NCBI GenBank assembly: GCA_963770915.1
Contig: CAVYRG010000001.1
Location: forward strand, 3,224,001 to 3,288,000
Source of the DNA: PALSA-270 sp963770915
GTDB taxonomy: Bacteria; Acidobacteriota; Terriglobia; Terriglobales; Acidobacteriaceae
Direction: 5' to 3'
Length of the DNA: 64,000 bases
This document shows, in pieces, positions 27,689 to 34,998 of this stretch. Numbering within the stretch: the stretch's first letter is position 1; each line of letters starts with the position of its first letter. A program made the translations under genes and the position numbers. The notes beneath the pieces are model-generated. The model was not told where the DNA came from and did not search any database. It saw only the letters and a program-made list of their open reading frames with translations.

Positions 27689-29314
27689 TTAGCCGGCGAT
27701 TTCCAGTTGTGGCTGGGAAACTGGCTCGCGGCTCATCTCGCCGTCGACCAGCCGCCACATGCCCAGCGGGTTGGCGTCTTTCAATTCATCGGGCAAGGCG
27801 GAATCCGGGAAGCCCTGGTAGCAGACCGGCCGCGCGAACCGGAAGATGGCCTGGGTGCCAACCGAGGTAGAGCGCCCATCGGAGGTCGAGGGGTAAGGAC
27901 CGCCGTGCACCATGGCGTGGGTTACTTCTACGCCCGTGGGGAAGCCATTGACGATCAGGCGGCCGACTTTGCGCTCAAGGATGGCGATCAAGTCGGCGAA
28001 ATCGTGCAAGTCCTGCTCAGTGCCGTGGATAGTCGCGGTCAGGTGGCCGTCCAGGCCGCGGGCAGCTTGCAAAACTTCCTCGCGGTTGGAGTGGCGAATC
28101 AACAAAGTGGAGGGGCCAAAAATCTCTTCTTCCAGATTTTCGTCTTTCAGAAAGGACTGCGCGTCGGTCTCAAACACCGCCGCGCCGACGCTGAAATCTT
28201 TGCTGTTGCCATTGCGTGGAGACTGGCCCTCCGCCACTACGGTGGTGTTTCCTTTCGTCTTGCGAGCGGCGATTCCGGCGTCGTAGGACGAGCGAATCAC
28301 TCCGGTCAGCAAGTGGAAGGGTGCGGAATCCTTCACTGACTGCTGCAACAAGGAGGCCAGCTTTGCTGCCTGCGGACCTTCGGGCACAAACACCATGCCG
28401 GGCTTGGTGCAGAACTGGCCCGCGCCCAGCGTGAAAGAAGCATGCAAGCCGCTGGCGATGCTTTCGGTGCGCTCGCGCAGGGCGCCGGGAAGAATAAATA
28501 CCGGATTGGTGCTGCTCATTTCGGCGTAGAACGGAATGGGTTCGGGACGGGCGGCAGCAATATCCATCAGGATTCTGCCAGCGTTGCGCGAGCCCGTGAA
28601 GCCCCCGGCCTTTACCAGGGGATGCTTCATCAAGGCCGTGCCAATGCGGCTGCCCCCGCCAAAGACCAGAGAGAAAACTCCTTCCGGTAAGTTGCATTCC
28701 CGGACAGCTTTCTGCACGGCTTGGCCAACCAGTTCTCCTGTGCCGGGATGCGCGGAGTGTCCTTTAACGATGACCGGATTGCCCGCAGCCAGGGCCGACG
28801 CGGTATCGCCGCCGGCGACGGAAAACGCCAGGGGAAAATTGCTCGCCCCGAAGACCACTACGGGGCCGAGCGGATGCAGTAAGGAGCGGATATCGGGCTT
28901 GGGCGCAGGCTTGCGCGTGGGGTCGGCGCGGTCAATGCGCGCCATCCGCCAGGAGCCTTCTTCCACCAACTGTGCGAACAAGCGCAGCTGGCCGACGGTA
29001 CGCGCGGTCTCGCCTTGCAAACGCGCCTTGGGCAAAGCCGTCTCCTGCTCGCAACGTTCGATGATATCGGCGGCGATGGCTTCAATGTTCGCCGCGATTT
29101 TGCGCAGGAATACGGCCTTCTCGCGCCCCGAGGTCCGCCCATAGATGGCAAAAGCTTCATGCGCCAGGCGCGCGGCCCGATCGACTTCTTCCGAAGTGGC
29201 GAAAAAGAAATCCGGCTGCAAACGCTCGCCGGTCTTGGGATTCGAAGCGTGAAATGCCTCGCCCGCGCCGCTGGCGGACTGGAACCCAATAATAGATCGA
29301 CCTGATAGTTTCAT
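27689..29314 (-). CDS. NADP-type aldehyde dehydrogenase, alpha-ketoglutarate-semialdehyde (2,5-dioxovalerate) dehydrogenase class
   Basis: 541 residues. Catalytic Cys302 sits in LGAGQFCTKPG, Glu265 in FYAEMSSTNPVF, and the cofactor-binding Asn159 in GASNFPLAFS. The GDTASALAAGNPVIVKGHSAHPG stretch and EMSSTNP (instead of ELGGKNP) are typical of ketoglutarate-semialdehyde dehydrogenases of sugar-acid breakdown. Their reaction oxidises 2,5-dioxopentanoate to 2-oxoglutarate. No sugar-acid genes adjoin, so the pathway role is inferred from family only. Start is MKLSGRSIIGFQSA. A 374-nt-distant PilZ gene and a 85-nt gap to the PHP gene separate it from its neighbours. Confidence 0.85.
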   Translation of the reverse strand: MKLSGRSIIGFQSASGAGEAFHASNPKTGERLQPDFFFATSEEVDRAARLAHEAFAIYGRTSGREKAVFLRKIAANIEAIAADIIERCEQETALPKARLQGETARTVGQLRLFAQLVEEGSWRMARIDRADPTRKPAPKPDIRSLLHPLGPVVVFGASNFPLAFSVAGGDTASALAAGNPVIVKGHSAHPGTGELVGQAVQKAVRECNLPEGVFSLVFGGGSRIGTALMKHPLVKAGGFTGSRNAGRILMDIAAARPEPIPFYAEMSSTNPVFILPGALRERTESIASGLHASFTLGAGQFCTKPGMVFVPEGPQAAKLASLLQQSVKDSAPFHLLTGVIRSSYDAGIAARKTKGNTTVVAEGQSPRNGNSKDFSVGAAVFETDAQSFLKDENLEEEIFGPSTLLIRHSNREEVLQAARGLDGHLTATIHGTEQDLHDFADLIAILERKVGRLIVNGFPTGVEVTHAMVHGGPYPSTSDGRSTSVGTQAIFRFARPVCYQGFPDSALPDELKDANPLGMWRLVDGEMSREPVSQPQLEIAG

Positions 29315-29399
29315 GATTTGCTCCGCAATTATTTTACGCTCAAGCGAGTCTGGTTGTGGGGCGGCTCCTTTCCCGCTTAAGCCAGGAGATCTCGCTGGT

Positions 29400-30137
29400 C
29401 TAGGCCTTCATCACAGGGTTGGGAAAGTACGGCAACGGCGCGCCGCAGATAATCGCGCGGGGGTTGTCATCCACCAGCGCTTCTGCCACATCAGGGCCAC
29501 AGAGGATCGCCGCCTCTTTGCGGGCGGCCGAAAGTTTGGGAACGCGATGCTTGGTGTCATGCGCATCGCTGGCCAGCACGTGCGCGGCATCGCGGCGCAG
29601 CAACCACTCCGCGGTGCGCCACGCTCGCTCCCCCCAACTTCCGGTCAAAGCCGATGCGGTAATCTGGACCGCGCAACCCATCTCTACCCACTTCAATACA
29701 CGCTGGGGTCCCTGCTGCAGGATGGGATTACGCTCGGGATGGGTGATCACGGGTGTAATTCCCTTGTCGCCCAGCTGCGAGAAGCTCTGCTCGACGGAAG
29801 CCGGAATGCTGTAGTTGCTGAGTTCAACCAGCAGATAATGGCTGTCTTCGATCGTGTAGCGCTCGGGGCGCACCAGCGCATCCTGCAGGTTCTCGTAGGA
29901 AAGATGAAAGTCGCAGCCTAGGCTGAGTCTGGGAGCCTTGCCGATCAGACTGCGGAGCTGGTTCAGCACGCTGCTATTGTGTTCGCGATCGTACGCATAA
30001 CGCTCGTTGGCATGGGGCGTGGCGACCATATGCTCGATCCCGTCGGCTGCCGCCATGCGGCACATCTCCTGCGCGATCTCCCAGGATTTTGCTCCGTCAT
30101 CCAATTCGGGAAGAATGTGGGAGTGAATGTCGATCAC
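29400..30137 (-). CDS. CpsB/YwqE-type PHP-domain tyrosine phosphatase
   Basis: 245 residues from GTG 30137 with GGAG 8 nt upstream. PHP metal-binding motifs are visible: MIDIHSHILPELDDGAKS at the N-terminus, MVATPHANERY, VITHPERNPIL and VLASDAHDTKHR. These match CpsB/YwqE phosphatases, which dephosphorylate bacterial tyrosine kinases that control capsule or exopolysaccharide assembly. No capsule genes are in the window. The small flagellar-rod-like gene lies 104 nt upstream on the same strand. Confidence 0.85.
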   Translation of the reverse strand: MIDIHSHILPELDDGAKSWEIAQEMCRMAAADGIEHMVATPHANERYAYDREHNSSVLNQLRSLIGKAPRLSLGCDFHLSYENLQDALVRPERYTIEDSHYLLVELSNYSIPASVEQSFSQLGDKGITPVITHPERNPILQQGPQRVLKWVEMGCAVQITASALTGSWGERAWRTAEWLLRRDAAHVLASDAHDTKHRVPKLSAARKEAAILCGPDVAEALVDDNPRAIICGAPLPYFPNPVMKA

Positions 30138-30241
30138 AACATGGGCTCCAGATTGAAAGGGCAGTAAGAAGATTTAAGCAGATTCGGGGGGAAAGACCAA
30201 GGAAAAGACATGGCCTGCCAATTTGCACGTCCACAGTTGAG

Positions 30242-30478
30242 CTATGCCATCAAGTCGATCAGATTCTGCTGCACCTGGTTGGCGGTTTCGATCGTAGCCA
30301 GGCTGATCGCGGCTTGGTCCTTGGCGGACATCAGTTCCAAGATTTGCGTGCTCAGGTCAACGGTGTCCGGGCTGCCGGCGGCGGCAGATGCCGGGCTGGA
30401 AGCGATGTTGCTCGCGGCTCGGTTCAGTCGGGCTTCCGCTTGTTGATATCCCTGAAGGGCGATGGCGGAGACGTCCAT
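30242..30478 (-). CDS. Small flagellar-rod-like protein
   Basis: 78 residues from ATG 30478, preceded by GAAGAG. The N-terminus MDVSAIALQGYQQAEARLNR and AASNIAS resemble the start of FlgB/FlgC rod proteins. The C-terminus VDLSTQILELMSAKDQAAIS followed by ATIETANQVQQNLIDLM resembles the conserved C-terminal helix of flagellar rod and hook proteins. It looks like both coiled-coil ends of a rod protein joined without the middle. No other flagellar gene is in the window. Its role is unknown. Confidence 0.65.
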   Translation of the reverse strand: MDVSAIALQGYQQAEARLNRAASNIASSPASAAAGSPDTVDLSTQILELMSAKDQAAISLATIETANQVQQNLIDLMA

Positions 30479-30524
30479 GTCTCTTCTATCGGCAATACTC
30501 GCCGCCAACTTTAGCTCCTCTAAG

Positions 30525-31670
30525 TTAATGACACGTAAGGTCGCCGGGCGCGCAAGGCGTGGTCCTGGTGCACGACCCGCCCAGGCAACTCTGCCCAATC
30601 GAGCAGCCATTGCCGCAACGGCCGCAGTTATTGTTGTCGCCCATGAACGACGCATCGTTTACGCAGGAGCCCATGCAACTGCTGTAGCCGGGCGCGCAGG
30701 AGCAGGAGCCTGCGGTACAAACCTCACCAACCGAGCAACTGTTGCCGCAGCGGCCGCAGTTGTTGGAATCGTTCATAAAAGTGATGGTGTCCACGCAGCT
30801 TCCGCGGCACGATTCCTGGCCGGGTCCGCAAGCGGTGATAGCCGGATTGGCGCTGGGTGGATGAGCAACCACTTGCACCGGCGGCGCGTTCGATGGAGCC
30901 CCCGCCCCGGCAATCTTGCTCCGATCCAGAGACAGCGGCTGCGGCAACGTCATGTCGACCGGCGATCCCACGTCGAGGAAAAAATTGTGCGACGTTCCGA
31001 GCACGGCAAATGTCGCGATGCCGCCCACCGCCGCGCCCACCATCGTTCCAATTCCTGTGTCCCGCAGCCGGTTGGGATTCAACGTCAAGCCGTTTACCGT
31101 CATCGGCTGCCCCGCCGCAGAATGGCCGATCAACGCGCCCAATCCCGCGCCCGCGAAAGGCAGAATGAGCGCTGCCACGGTGCGGCCAGAGGACGCATCC
31201 TTGACGGCGTAGCCGTCGGCGCTCTCCAAGGTCACGGGTCCGGCAACGGGAACGACGTAGCCGTTGGGAAAAGTGAGCGACAGAGATTGAAGATGCAGCT
31301 CCCCGCGTCCACCCTTCTGCTCGAGCTTCTCCACTTTGCCCTGAACGAACGCGCCGGGCGGAATCACTGCTTGATCGCCGAGGGTGACGGGAGCGATGAC
31401 CTGGGCGTAAATGTCGTCTCCGCGATGGATGGACTTGCTGCGGATGGGATGCGTGAGTACCAGCGGGATTCGAGTTCCCGCGGGAATGACTATCCGTTCT
31501 GCGGCAGCGGGCGCAGGGCTGCCCTGCGCGCTGGGCGCTGAAGATGGCTCTTGTGCCAGGCAGGGAAGGCTGGCAAGCAAAATCGCCAGGACACTTGACA
31601 GTCTGGATTTGGCTAAGTTTGGGAATGAAGACTGGGAAAGAATTCGACGGAAGCGGCTGCTTTGCGACAT
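30525..31670 (-). CDS. Secreted protein with glycine-zipper region and C-terminal cysteine-rich repeats
   Basis: 381 residues; ATG 31670 has AGGAGG with 7-nt spacing. A signal segment (about 24-40) precedes a beta domain starting RIVIPAGTRIPLVLTHPI (about 59-150), a type common in Acidobacteriota and loosely like TrbI/VirB10 folds. Glycine-zipper helices occupy about 165-225. The C-terminus has two cysteine repeats of about 45 residues (NNCGRCGNSCSVGEVC and NNCGRCGNGCSIGQSC), then a third that stops after CAPGDLTCH. The cysteines probably form disulfides outside the cell. The pattern recalls the CGxCGNxC repeats of myxobacterial surface proteins. The function is unknown. Confidence 0.7.
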   Translation of the reverse strand: MSQSSRFRRILSQSSFPNLAKSRLSSVLAILLASLPCLAQEPSSAPSAQGSPAPAAAERIVIPAGTRIPLVLTHPIRSKSIHRGDDIYAQVIAPVTLGDQAVIPPGAFVQGKVEKLEQKGGRGELHLQSLSLTFPNGYVVPVAGPVTLESADGYAVKDASSGRTVAALILPFAGAGLGALIGHSAAGQPMTVNGLTLNPNRLRDTGIGTMVGAAVGGIATFAVLGTSHNFFLDVGSPVDMTLPQPLSLDRSKIAGAGAPSNAPPVQVVAHPPSANPAITACGPGQESCRGSCVDTITFMNDSNNCGRCGNSCSVGEVCTAGSCSCAPGYSSCMGSCVNDASFMGDNNNCGRCGNGCSIGQSCLGGSCTRTTPCAPGDLTCH

Positions 31671-32014
31671 CGTACTACCTCCTGCTTCGGAAAGCTCAAC
31701 TGCAGGCCCCACGCGGTGCAACTTCAGAAACTTGCACCCGCTCTATTGGACCCTTTGCCCCTAGGAATGTCTCGTCTTGATTTATAGAGATTTGCAAAGC
31801 TGGGTAGGATTTTGTAAAGCCGGGCGACGGCATTCACGATACGGCCAGTGAGTGGAATCGCGATTTTTCGCCAACTATCGATCAACTGGCTTTTCGCCGA
31901 TCCTGAGTCTGACCTTGGCGCCGTTGTAGGAGCGCCCGCAATCGGCCCATGCAAATCCACGAGGAATGTAGGTACCCCGCGAGTGTTACGATGGCCCGCC
32001 CCTTGGAGGTACGT
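31671..32014. other. 344-nt divergent intergenic region with a direct repeat
   Basis: No gene is seen. Two direct copies of TTTG(C/T)AAAGC(T/C)GGG lie at 31791-31804 and 31811-31824, 20 nt apart centre to centre (about two helical turns). They could be a regulator site serving the cysteine-rich protein gene on the minus strand or the DUF4386 gene on the plus strand. Confidence 0.45.
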
Positions 32015-32710
32015 ATGACGACGCTGAACAGAACAGCCCGTGTTGCTGGCCTTTGGTGTTTGGGCTTCACTCTGGGACCGTTTTATCTCCTCTATGTCCC
32101 CTCGAAGACCATCGTGCACAACGACGCTGCCGCCACCGCGGTCCATATTCTCGGCCGCGAAATGCTCTTCCGTTGGGGCATGCTTGCCGAAACGTTTGGT
32201 GCGGTCATCTTCATCTACCTGAGCCTGGCGCTCTATCGCCTCTTTGAGGATGTGGATCGCCATCGCGCCCGGCAATTGGTCGGGCTGGTACTGGTTTCAT
32301 CCGCCCTCAGCCTAGCTGCCGTTGTGTTCAATGCCGCCGCGCTCCTCATGTTTCGCAGCGACGCCCCTGCCGGCCTCGATGCCCACACGCGCCAGATCCT
32401 CGGCATGCTTCTGATCCAGATGCACGGGCAGGCCATCGGCATCAACGAAACCTTCTGGGGACTGTGGTTGCTGCCGTTTGGATGGCTTGTCGTGCGCTCG
32501 CGGTTCCTTCCGCACTGGCTTGGTTACTGGCTCCTGCTCGACGGCGTAACCTGGGTCGCCGTGGGCATCGCCTGGTTTCTGGCTCCGCAGTACAATGACA
32601 CGCTGTTCCACTACTTTCAGCCGGTATTTTTCGCTGAGCTTGCAGCGACGCTCTGGCTGCTGATCATGGGCGCGAAGGAAAAACCGCTAACTGTCGCTTC
32701 CGGGCAATAG
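32015..32710 (+). CDS. DUF4386-family membrane protein
   Basis: 231 residues from ATG 32015, with GGAGG at 5-nt spacing; the frame is open upstream to 31949 but lacks a ribosome site there. Six hydrophobic helices are visible, starting RVAGLWCLGFTLGPFYLLYV. The motif FWGLWLLPFGWLVVRSRFLP with LGYWLLLDGVTW is typical of DUF4386 proteins. No biochemical function is known for the family. It stands alone. Confidence 0.8.
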   Translation: MTTLNRTARVAGLWCLGFTLGPFYLLYVPSKTIVHNDAAATAVHILGREMLFRWGMLAETFGAVIFIYLSLALYRLFEDVDRHRARQLVGLVLVSSALSLAAVVFNAAALLMFRSDAPAGLDAHTRQILGMLLIQMHGQAIGINETFWGLWLLPFGWLVVRSRFLPHWLGYWLLLDGVTWVAVGIAWFLAPQYNDTLFHYFQPVFFAELAATLWLLIMGAKEKPLTVASGQ

Positions 32711-32934
32711 CACTTTTGCGATCACCGCTGATGTAACCAGGCGTTACCACAACTTTAACTTTGCGCTTTTGCTCCGCCTTTTTCGGGGTCAGTGAGCAGC
32801 AATGCGATTTATCGACAGCGCCTCATCGGTCCAACTTTTACTATATAAACGGCCACCCTTTCCCAGTCGGGTGTCGTAAACAGGCGATCACGCTGACGAC
32901 TCAGGAGAACCGCCTTACCGACTAATCATCCCCG

Positions 32935-33510
32935 TCACTCCGCCGGTTTGTCCGCCGCCTGCTTGTAGGTCCCGAACTTTTGCGCCACCGGCTTCAACGT
33001 CGGATAGAACTGCACAAAGGTGTGCTCCACCGCCGCGTGGTCTTCGTGGCACTGCCAGCAAGCGGGCTTGGGATTGGCGCTGGCGGTCGCGGTGTCCTCG
33101 CCGAAACTGAAGTAGGCCCATTTCTCCGGAAAACGAGTTTCGTCTTTGACTTCCACGCCGATGCCCATCGAGTCGCCCTGGTAGTGTCCGAACTTGTTGA
33201 TCGAGCCTTTCGACTCCGAGCCACGATCTTCAACAACGAAAATCGTTTTATCGGGCCATTTCCCGCTGTTGAGGAATTCCTTGTAGGCCCACTGCGGAAC
33301 AAAGACGTTGGTGAACATCTGGTGGTCGGGCGGCGAGCCGTAGGCCATGCCCAGGCCGGAAGACAGGAAGACCCATTCGCGATAGCCGTCAGGGCGCAGC
33401 AGTTCATTTTCTTTGGTGAATTGGGGATGATCCGGCGAAGGGTCCAGAGCCGCAGCCAGCAATCCAAGCACAGCAGCAACCACAAGGGCAAGTAACACAA
33501 CACGCTTCAT
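32935..33510 (-). CDS. Cytochrome P460-family c-type heme protein
   Basis: 191 residues with an N-terminal export signal (about 1-22). The cytochrome P460 domain includes YREWVFLSSGLGMAYG, FTNVFVPQWAYKEF and FGHYQGDSMGIGVEVKD. The heme site CWQCH (Cys151, Cys154, His155) lies in the C-terminal part. P460 relatives oxidise hydroxylamine or detoxify reactive nitrogen in some bacteria; others have no known activity. The cross-linking Lys of true P460 cannot be assigned by eye. ATG is preceded by GGAG. Confidence 0.88.
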   Translation of the reverse strand: MKRVVLLALVVAAVLGLLAAALDPSPDHPQFTKENELLRPDGYREWVFLSSGLGMAYGSPPDHQMFTNVFVPQWAYKEFLNSGKWPDKTIFVVEDRGSESKGSINKFGHYQGDSMGIGVEVKDETRFPEKWAYFSFGEDTATASANPKPACWQCHEDHAAVEHTFVQFYPTLKPVAQKFGTYKQAADKPAE

Positions 33511-33664
33511 CAGACTCCTCCAGCATGGAGTTGCGGGGTGATGTCGAGTACGCCATCAGTCTCGCCACGGTTCCACGAATCTGCGCGTTAGACGAAGAGA
33601 GTCGGCGGAGGACAACAGCGACTAGAAAAACCGGGAGAGCCAAGGCCGCCGTCCCGCATGATTC

Positions 33665-34849
33665 TTATGCCTGCCAAGCGGCGGGGATGTCCACATAAGA
33701 ACGGTCGAGTTCGCGGGCCGACGGACATCCCAACAGCTTCAGCGTGCGTTCCACATCGGCGCGCAGAATTTCGAGCGCACGCCTGACTCCGGCTTCGCCC
33801 GCCGCCGCTAGGCCGTAGGCATAAGCCCGTCCGCACAGAACGGCTTTTGCGCCCAGGCAAAGAGCTTTGGCCACGTCAGTTCCACGGCGCACGCCGCCAT
33901 CCATCAGTACTTCGACTTGCCCTTTCACGGCCGCCACAATTTCCGGTAAAGCCCGGATCGTGGGCGAGACACCGTCGAGCTGCCGCCCCCCGTGATTCGA
34001 GACCACGATGGCGGCCGCGCCGGCATCGACCGCGCGGCGAGCATCGTCGGCGGTGAGAACGCCCTTGACGACGAACTGCCCCTTCCAGTGTTCCTGAATC
34101 CAGCGCAAATCCTCCCAGGTGACGGTCGATTTCGCGAGGGCCGCGTTTACGTCGATGAGTGGCATCGGCCCCTGGCCGGGAATCACCACGTTGGGCAGCG
34201 GGGGCATGCCGCCATCCAGCAGAAACTGCGCCAGCCAGCCCGGCCTTGAGAGCACTTCCGGCAAGTAAGGGATTTTCGCAAACAAACTGCCGCTCACCAG
34301 CTCCTTCATGCCATTGCGATAGTCGCGCTCGCGCATGCCGGCGACCGGAGTATCGATGGTGACCACCAAGGCGGAGAATTTCGCCGCGCGCGCGCGGTCG
34401 ATGGCAGCTTCGGCGGCCCCGCGGCCTCCCATCAAGTAAAGCTGATAAAAGACCGGACCACTCGACGCGGCCCGTACGTCTTCCATGCGGTGGCCGGAAA
34501 TGGTGGAAAGAATGTAGCCCGTGCCCGCAGCTCCCGCCGCGCGGGCGGCAGCGACTTCGCCGCCGGGATGCATCAGGCGGCTGTATCCAACCGGCGCCAG
34601 CAAAATGGGGAGCGCCAGGTCGAAACCCAGCACCTTCACTCCCAGGTCGCACTGCGGAACGGAAACCGCGTGCCGGGGACGAAATGTGATGTCTTCGAAA
34701 GCGCGGCAGTTTTCGCGGAGCGTGATTTCGCCGTCGGCGCCGCCGTCCAGGTAGTCGAACACCGCCCTGGGCAAGCGCTGGCGGGCAATAGGCCGGAAAT
34801 CAAGGATGCTGACAACGCGGGGAGAGGCGACGGAGCGAGCAGGGTTCAT
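33665..34849 (-). CDS. FMN-dependent alpha-hydroxy-acid oxidase/dehydrogenase
   Basis: 394 residues from ATG 34849; the frame continues upstream to 34927. TIM-barrel FMN family landmarks are visible: FDYLDGGADGEITLREN, PILLAPVGYSRLMHPGGE, YILSTISGHRMEDV, active-site Lys262 in VVKGVLTADDA, His286 and Arg289 in VVSNHGGRQLDG, then DGGVRRGTDVAKAL. This family oxidises L-lactate, glycolate or similar 2-hydroxy acids. The exact substrate, and whether oxygen or a quinone accepts electrons, is not decided by the sequence. The gene stands alone. Confidence 0.88.
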   Translation of the reverse strand: MNPARSVASPRVVSILDFRPIARQRLPRAVFDYLDGGADGEITLRENCRAFEDITFRPRHAVSVPQCDLGVKVLGFDLALPILLAPVGYSRLMHPGGEVAAARAAGAAGTGYILSTISGHRMEDVRAASSGPVFYQLYLMGGRGAAEAAIDRARAAKFSALVVTIDTPVAGMRERDYRNGMKELVSGSLFAKIPYLPEVLSRPGWLAQFLLDGGMPPLPNVVIPGQGPMPLIDVNAALAKSTVTWEDLRWIQEHWKGQFVVKGVLTADDARRAVDAGAAAIVVSNHGGRQLDGVSPTIRALPEIVAAVKGQVEVLMDGGVRRGTDVAKALCLGAKAVLCGRAYAYGLAAAGEAGVRRALEILRADVERTLKLLGCPSARELDRSYVDIPAAWQA

Positions 34850-34934
34850 GGGCCGTCGGTATTTTATCGGTTTGAGCGAGAACGTGCTGGACTTTCTCGG
34901 GTCACGTAGTTTGAGCAGTGCGCCCATGTAGAAA

Positions 34935-34955
34935 GGACGGGCGAGACGCCCGTCC
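34935..34955. terminator. 9-bp hairpin between RNase E/G and oxidase genes
   Basis: GGACGGGCG-AGA-CGCCCGTCC is a perfect stem in the 149-nt gap between two minus-strand genes. There is no T tract. It belongs to the same GC-palindrome class as 9572..9602. Confidence 0.45.
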
Positions 34956-34998
34956 CTCCATTAACCAAAGCTGACAGCTGCAGCCTGACGGCCAACAG

